Assembly: GCF_017591425.1 (NCBI RefSeq)
Contig: NW_024467119.1
Location: forward strand, 80,840,894 to 80,904,893
Source: Ochotona curzoniae
Lineage: Eukaryota; Chordata; Mammalia; Lagomorpha; Ochotonidae
Length of the DNA: 64,000 nucleotides
Direction of reading: 5' to 3'
Shown here one piece after another: positions 59,190 through 64,000 of the stretch. The position numbers and the translations under genes are program-made. Under the pieces are notes generated by a model that was given only the letters and a program-made list of their open reading frames with translations, did no database searches and had not been told where the DNA came from. The stretch's first letter is position 1, and the number at the start of each line of letters is the position of its first letter.

Positions 59190-59228
59190 GTCCTTACCCT
59201 ATTCCGCCATCTTGATTCTCCTCTAGGG
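59190..59228 (-). promoter_or_regulatory. L1 5' end with YY1-like site
   Basis: On the minus strand the sequence reads AATCAAGATGGCGGAATAGG. In other mammals the AAGATGG core near the L1 start binds YY1 and positions transcription initiation. Its presence shows this copy is not 5' truncated, which is unusual. Present activity is unknown. Confidence 0.5.
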
Positions 59229-59877
59229 ATGTTTTTAAGCCAAAAGAGACTAGCAGATCATGATAGGCTAAATAAATTAAACTCACCCCTTCAAGTTATA
59301 GCTTTATCTGTTGACTAAGAACCCAGGTCTGTAGCTGCTCAACTCAATGCAAGTCAGTAATTGGACATGAAACCTGTTGTTTGGGAAAAATAACGAGCCC
59401 ATGCATATATTAAGCCATGAACAGTTTATGGGACCAAAGCACAGTGAATGCTTATGTAAAACCAGTCTCTTCATATAATAGTTTCCTTACTTGTTTATCC
59501 CATGGGAGTGTGTTCCAATGCCTTCCTAATCCCATTGCCTTAAGTGTTAACCTAAAAGATTATGACTAATATCTGTGTTTTAAGCTAAAAGGCAGTATTT
59601 TCCTGCCAAGGTGACTTACATTGGTTTTTTATATTATATCATATGCTTACATAACTCTCCAGTTTTGTAGAAATATTCCACCAAGGCCACTCTTCTATAA
59701 TTTCACACTGATTTTAGTAGGATTTTCTCCACAACTCCAAAATCCAAGAAGCACCACATACCAGCCACAACAATATTTACAGGGACTACCAGAATTATGG
59801 TGTCTCAAAGACAAAGCACGATACTTTAGGTGGCCTTGTCTGTATTCTGTATACTGGTGTTCATTCAACAGTCATAC

Positions 59878-60140
59878 TTTGGGGTAGGCATTTGGTCTAG
59901 TGCTAAATCACCAGTGAGGATGTTCACATCCAATACACCAGACTTTCCAAGTTCAATACCATGTTCAAGCTCTAGGCAGGCAGTAGGATTGTCTTTCTAC
60001 CACCCATGTTGGGACTTAGACTGAGTTCCCAACTTTTGGATGTGGTGCGGTTCAGCTCCTGTCACTGTGGGCAATTTGGGGAGTAACCCAGTGGCAAGAG
60101 TGCTCTCTTTCTGCTACTCAAAATTTAAATTGAGAAAACA
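59878..60140 (+). mobile_element. CSINE, old
   Basis: Forward copy: TTGGGGTAGGCATTTGGTC head, GTTCACATCCAATACACC, ACCACCCATGTTGGGAC, GGGCAATTTGGGGAGTAACCC, and a short tail. Confidence 0.83.
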
Positions 60141-60924
60141 ATTTCTGGAAAAATGAAAATAAAATGTATTTACAGAAAAATAGTCTTGAAATGCTTCATG
60201 ATGTTAGTGCATTCTGGAAGTGCATCATCATTTGATCAAGCCATTGTACAAACCTAACAGTGCACCTATACAAATCAAGCTGGTATGAGCCAGTCACTTA
60301 CTGTGGTCTCCCCTAAGGCAATCAACACAAAAGGTAAACAGGAGAGGTATGGCTAAGATGTCACGTGGTAAAAGAAACTCTGAGCTTCATAATTTTATAG
60401 GACTGCAGTTGCATATGCTGTGTCATATTGACTTACACGCCATTACATGACAGACAAATGACTATAACGATATTTATGCATGTGAGTACTTGCGCTACAC
60501 ATCAAGCATTATTTCTTGGCTGCAGACACACGCACAGCCAAGACTTTTAAGAATCTTCACCACGTAGTTAGGCAAAAAGCAAAATAATTCTCATCCACTG
60601 AATTGATTTTCCCTCACATCTGTAATCACAGATAAATGGGTGCTGAAAGACAACAACAACAAAAGAGGGAGCATTCACATTTCTCTCCTGCTGATTCACA
60701 GAGGTTACAACACAAGGGAAGCAGAGCCAGAATGACCTGAGGAACACCAGCATCTTACTTCAGGAAGAACAATCAACAACTTTTGTTCTGGAAATGGATG
60801 CACTTTCATCAGGACTTTTTCTTCTCACAAAAAAACTACAATGTCAGTCCCACTGAGTGACAGCCACTGGTGCAACACCAGGCTCCCTCCAGGATTCAGG
60901 ATTCCTCCAACTCAGATTTTCCTT

Positions 60925-61005
60925 CTCACCAGCTCCAAGATCTTGGTCAGTAACTTAACTTCTCTGTGATTCAATTAAAATGGAAGAACACAACTGAAAC
61001 CCATC
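60925..61005 (+). repeat. MIR fragment
   Basis: CCAAGATCTTGGTCAGTAACTTAACTTCTCTGTGATTC and AATTAAAATGG match the MIR core order. Confidence 0.6.
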
Positions 61006-61504
61006 TGAATATTTTAACCAATAGGGGCTTTTAATATCCATGTTGTCAATTAGTCTGAGTGGGCAAAGAGCTGAGAGGGGTAGGAAGTCCCAGGCTGGTT
61101 AGTTAAGCAGCTCAATCACCCCTTCACATTTCTTGGTGATTTATCCTCTCCTCCAGCTCCCTGACCGTGCCTGATACATTGAGGACTGGCTTGTTTTTGT
61201 CAATGACAGCACCCAGGGAGAGAACAGAGAACAGGTTTCCTTGAATCCCCGTTGTAGAGAATGAAACCTCTTCTCAGAAATTCCTACTGGCTTTTCCCCC
61301 AAGATATAGAATTCCAAAGCTTGCCCAGACATAGCCTATTATTTGACAAAGTGTATTGAACTGCTCAGTATTCTGCAGGCCAACTGCACTGAGCAGGAGC
61401 TTGTGCAAATATGTTCATCTAGAGAAAGGTAAAACAAGTGGCAACTCTAGGGCTATGAGAAACAGGCAGATGACTGGACAGGCAATCAGTAGTCTTTGCT
61501 ACTC

Positions 61505-61605
61505 TACATCTTGAAGCTATTTTGAGTTTTAAATGAGACATTCTGGTCAAGCATATAATGCTCTAAGTGCAATGCTGAACATCCAAAGCAGTGAAAACAA
61601 ATACA
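61505..61605 (+). repeat. MIR fragment
   Basis: TTTTAAATGAGACATTCTGGTC, ATAATGCTCTAAGTGCAATGC and TGAACATCCAAAG resemble the MIR 3' half. It may belong to the same insertion as 60925-61005 if the interval is unrelated sequence. Confidence 0.45.
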
Positions 61606-62559
61606 TAAGCCGTTTGTATTATTAAGGGTGTTATGAAAGATACATGAGCATGAGTATAACGTGTTATTTCAGTAATTAACTTCAAATAAAATGAAAATGA
61701 AAATGTATTTAAATGTAAAGGTCATTCACACCCACTGAACTGCATTGCACTTTGAGGATCTGGTGTTTCTACCAACATTACACGCACATGTAGGAGTGTG
61801 CTACTGTGGGGCTCAGGCAGGTACACTTTTCTATAATACTGCACTAAAGATTCCTTTTTCTCTGAAAACCATCTAAAAGAGCTCGCTTAAAAATCATTAA
61901 GAAGCACTTTGTGGGAACCTCATGTTCCCCAGGATGCCTTCCATCATTGTACCTGTGGTCTGCCTTCCCCCACAGCCCACAAGCAAGGAGAGTTCACAGG
62001 TGTCTCCCTCAGTGTGAGGTGGTCCAGTATGAGTACTCCATTCGCTTCTCTTTGGTCAAGCTGTACTTATAATCCAAGAAGTTTATCAAATCTAAATGAT
62101 GAGTGAAACAAGCAAATTCTTTCCAGTGTGGAACAACTGTCTCACTCTAGCATTTCTTACGTAACTTGGAGTATAGGGTAGGGGAAGAAACAGATGTTCA
62201 TGGAAAGGATTTCACATCTACCTAGTTGAGAAAATCAGACAAGGAGGAAAGTGAAAGAAAGAAGCAGAAGACAAAGAAGAATTAAGAGTTCCTAAATAAG
62301 AGGAAAAGCAGAGCAGAAAACAATAGATTTTTGCGTGTGAACAGTACACTAACATTTGCAATGAACTTCCATTTGTTTTTCAAAATGGAGAAGTTATTCA
62401 AGGGAATAGTTCTTCTTACCACGTTGTAATTTAGAAAATTGAATGAGGTAACATATGTCATTTTTTGCGGTTAAATGGTAACCTGAGTTTGGAAGAAGAA
62501 ATTTAACATAATCAGCTGAAGATTTTTAGGGATTTCTGCTCTGCTTCAGAACCCAAGGT

Positions 62560-62632
62560 CTATGTTCCTGTTCAATACTCTGTCCTCAGCAAGAGTTCTT
62601 GGGCACCTAATAGATACTCAATAAATGTGCAT
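62560..62632 (+). repeat. MIR 3' end
   Basis: GTTCTTGGGCACCTAATAGATACTCAATAAATGTGC is the typical MIR terminus. Confidence 0.6.
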
Positions 62633-64000
62633 GAAAAAAGCAGGGTGAGGAGGAAGCCAAGGAGGAAGTGTTTCCTGTCTTTCATATCACAGGGGTCCCC
62701 ACAGCTGAGGGGAGCCTCACTGGTGATGGCTGCCATGGTTACCGGAGGAGGGTGGAGCTTGCTCTGAACCCAGCAAGTCACTCTGACCTCACCCTGGAAC
62801 TCAGAAAGGACAGCAGAAATCCGGCACACCCCTAAGGCAACTTATTTGACAAAGTGTATTGAACTATTGCTAGACCAGTGATGGACATAGCCCATCAATC
62901 CTCACTTAATAATGACCAAAGCAACACCTGCTTCAGCTTCCAGACCAAGCAGGTTTACAAACCCCCTGCATGTTTCTTTCCTCACCCTTCTGTTCCTTTG
63001 TACCTCCTTGCTCCACGTCTGTCTCTCCACTGTAAGGGAGAAAGGAGTGAGAACGGAGTTTCCCTGAATAAAGGCCTTCTATATTCCTTTCTGTACTTGG
63101 CCAATGTGCTGCTTCATGGGTAGTCGGCAAATCTAACAACTGGCAGCACTTCCTTCAGCTGTTCTAACTTAGGGGTAAGGCATTAGCAAGCCCACTTGGC
63201 TACCAGTTTAAAAGGACATTCCTTAACCAGCTTTAGCAGCAATAATGATAATATTATAATCCCAATTTCTTGCTTCTTAAGTCCTCCCAATTGGCTCAGA
63301 ACTTGGAAAGACTATGGAAACTCAAATGTCAGCAGTTTTCACTCAAAATTTCAGGGTCCCCCAAACCGTCTTTGTAGCCTATTTCCGTATGTCATTTTTG
63401 TGCCTGTGCTGGCAGAGGATACAACCACACTGCTCCACTCAATTCCCACTCCAGGGCCTGCAAGAAATGGCTTCATGGTGAGCTCCCTGAAGTTCCCTTC
63501 CACTTCACTGTGGTCATATCCTCCTTGGAATTCATTTGCTTGAGCACAAAGGTCCAATGCAGCTGCGGCTTCTCCAAGACTCCTTCAAGCCAAGAGCTGA
63601 ACTAATCCTCCATTCTGCTGAATTCTCACATCCCTGAGTCGCTCCAATACTCATAATCCATATTTATCTATTATGTCTGAAACTTTCAAATATATGTGAA
63701 GGAGTTGGGAAGAACTGAAGTTAAAAGGAGGATAACGAGAAGAGGGACAAGAGAGAGATTAGGCGATGGTGAAGAGGAAGAGGAATCCCTGGCCAAATTA
63801 TCAGCCCTGAGGGAAAAACAGGAGCTACACCCTTCTACTCTTGTCCATTTGTGAAGCAGTAGGGACTCAGAGGCAAGTAGGCCAAGCTAAAGGAAGGAAG
63901 GAACTTTGTACTATTAAGCAGAATAAGCAGGAAAACATGCTCCTTTTTTTTTTAAGTGACACTGGAAAAAAGCTGAAATGAGGAAGGACCATTTGTAACT

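Larger units (their letters stand above)
56335..59228 (-). mobile_element. L1 element with 5' end, ORF1 and 3' UTR but ORF2 almost entirely missing (HAL1-like)
   Basis: Read on the minus strand, the element starts near 59228 with a G/A-rich leader and AATCAAGATGGCGGAATAGG, the typical L1 5' start with a YY1-type AAGATGG site. A 5' UTR of about 1.2 kb follows, then an ORF1 remnant (about 58010-57310), then an ORF2 start near 57046 (ATGACAGGACCAAATTT) that can be followed for only about 160 bp. At about 56885 it passes directly into lagomorph-type L1 3' UTR sequence, ending in a short TTA-rich tail near 56345. Known: HAL1 elements are L1 derivatives lacking ORF2, mobilised in trans. Whether this is a true HAL1 lineage or a private deletion is inference. 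Confidence 0.75.
60141..64000. other. Mostly unassigned intronic sequence with MIR scraps
   Basis: Apart from the MIR fragments listed, no repeat family or exon was recognised. Purine-rich sequence occurs at 62225-62310 and 63715-63785. Confidence 0.5.

Noticed and set aside
1..64000. A previously undescribed multi-gene system
   Set aside because: Every strong signal is explained by a large cadherin gene, one retrocopy and known classes of retroelement. I found no gene cluster or novel array.

Overview
This is mammalian nuclear DNA. It is AT-rich and intron-like, with no operons, no long single-exon genes and dense interspersed repeats. The commonest repeat is a tRNA-derived SINE of the lagomorph C-repeat (CSINE) type. 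Its 3' end here reads CCAATAAAAATAAATAAATCTTT plus poly(A), and its L1 partners have lagomorph-type 3' ends. I therefore infer a lagomorph, more likely a pika (Ochotona) than a rabbit; the species assignment is inference.

The only convincing functional protein-coding sequence is two exons of one gene on the minus strand, at 46442-46251 and 30529-30298. Both have good splice sites and compatible phase (0/0, then 0/1). Spliced together they form the C-terminal part of one extracellular cadherin repeat, its DxNDN linker, and the start of the next repeat. The gene is a giant non-classical cadherin of the Dachsous/Fat group. My best guess is DCHS2 (protocadherin-23), because the joined sequence and the large introns fit it better than compact DCHS1. 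The whole window would then be intronic: the end of one intron at the right, a 15.7 kb intron in the middle, and at least 30 kb of intron at the left.

Layout. 1-10.3 kb: L1 pieces on both strands and CSINEs. 10.34-11.29 kb: a decayed, intronless, minus-strand copy of ARPC2 (processed pseudogene). 11.5-30 kb: CSINEs, an ERV-like LTR at 13.8 kb, L1 3' ends at 14.8 and 26.2-28.0 kb, purine tracts, and a second LTR at 29.2-29.6 kb. 30.3-30.5 kb: cadherin exon. 32-38 kb: an old L1 ORF2 body split by two CSINEs and carrying an expanded GT tract. 38.5-45.8 kb: nested CSINEs and a third LTR-like block. 46.25-46.44 kb: cadherin exon. 47-56 kb: sparse CSINEs, MIR and old L1. 56.3-59.2 kb: a minus-strand L1 with 5' end, ORF1 and 3' UTR but almost no ORF2 (HAL1-like). 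60-64 kb: MIR scraps and unassigned sequence.

I see no undescribed biological system. The points worth a second look are genomic: the exon pair, the ARPC2 retrocopy, the ORF2-less L1, fold-back SINE chimeras, sense-oriented LTRs carrying poly(A) signals inside introns, and a very young CSINE close to an exon.
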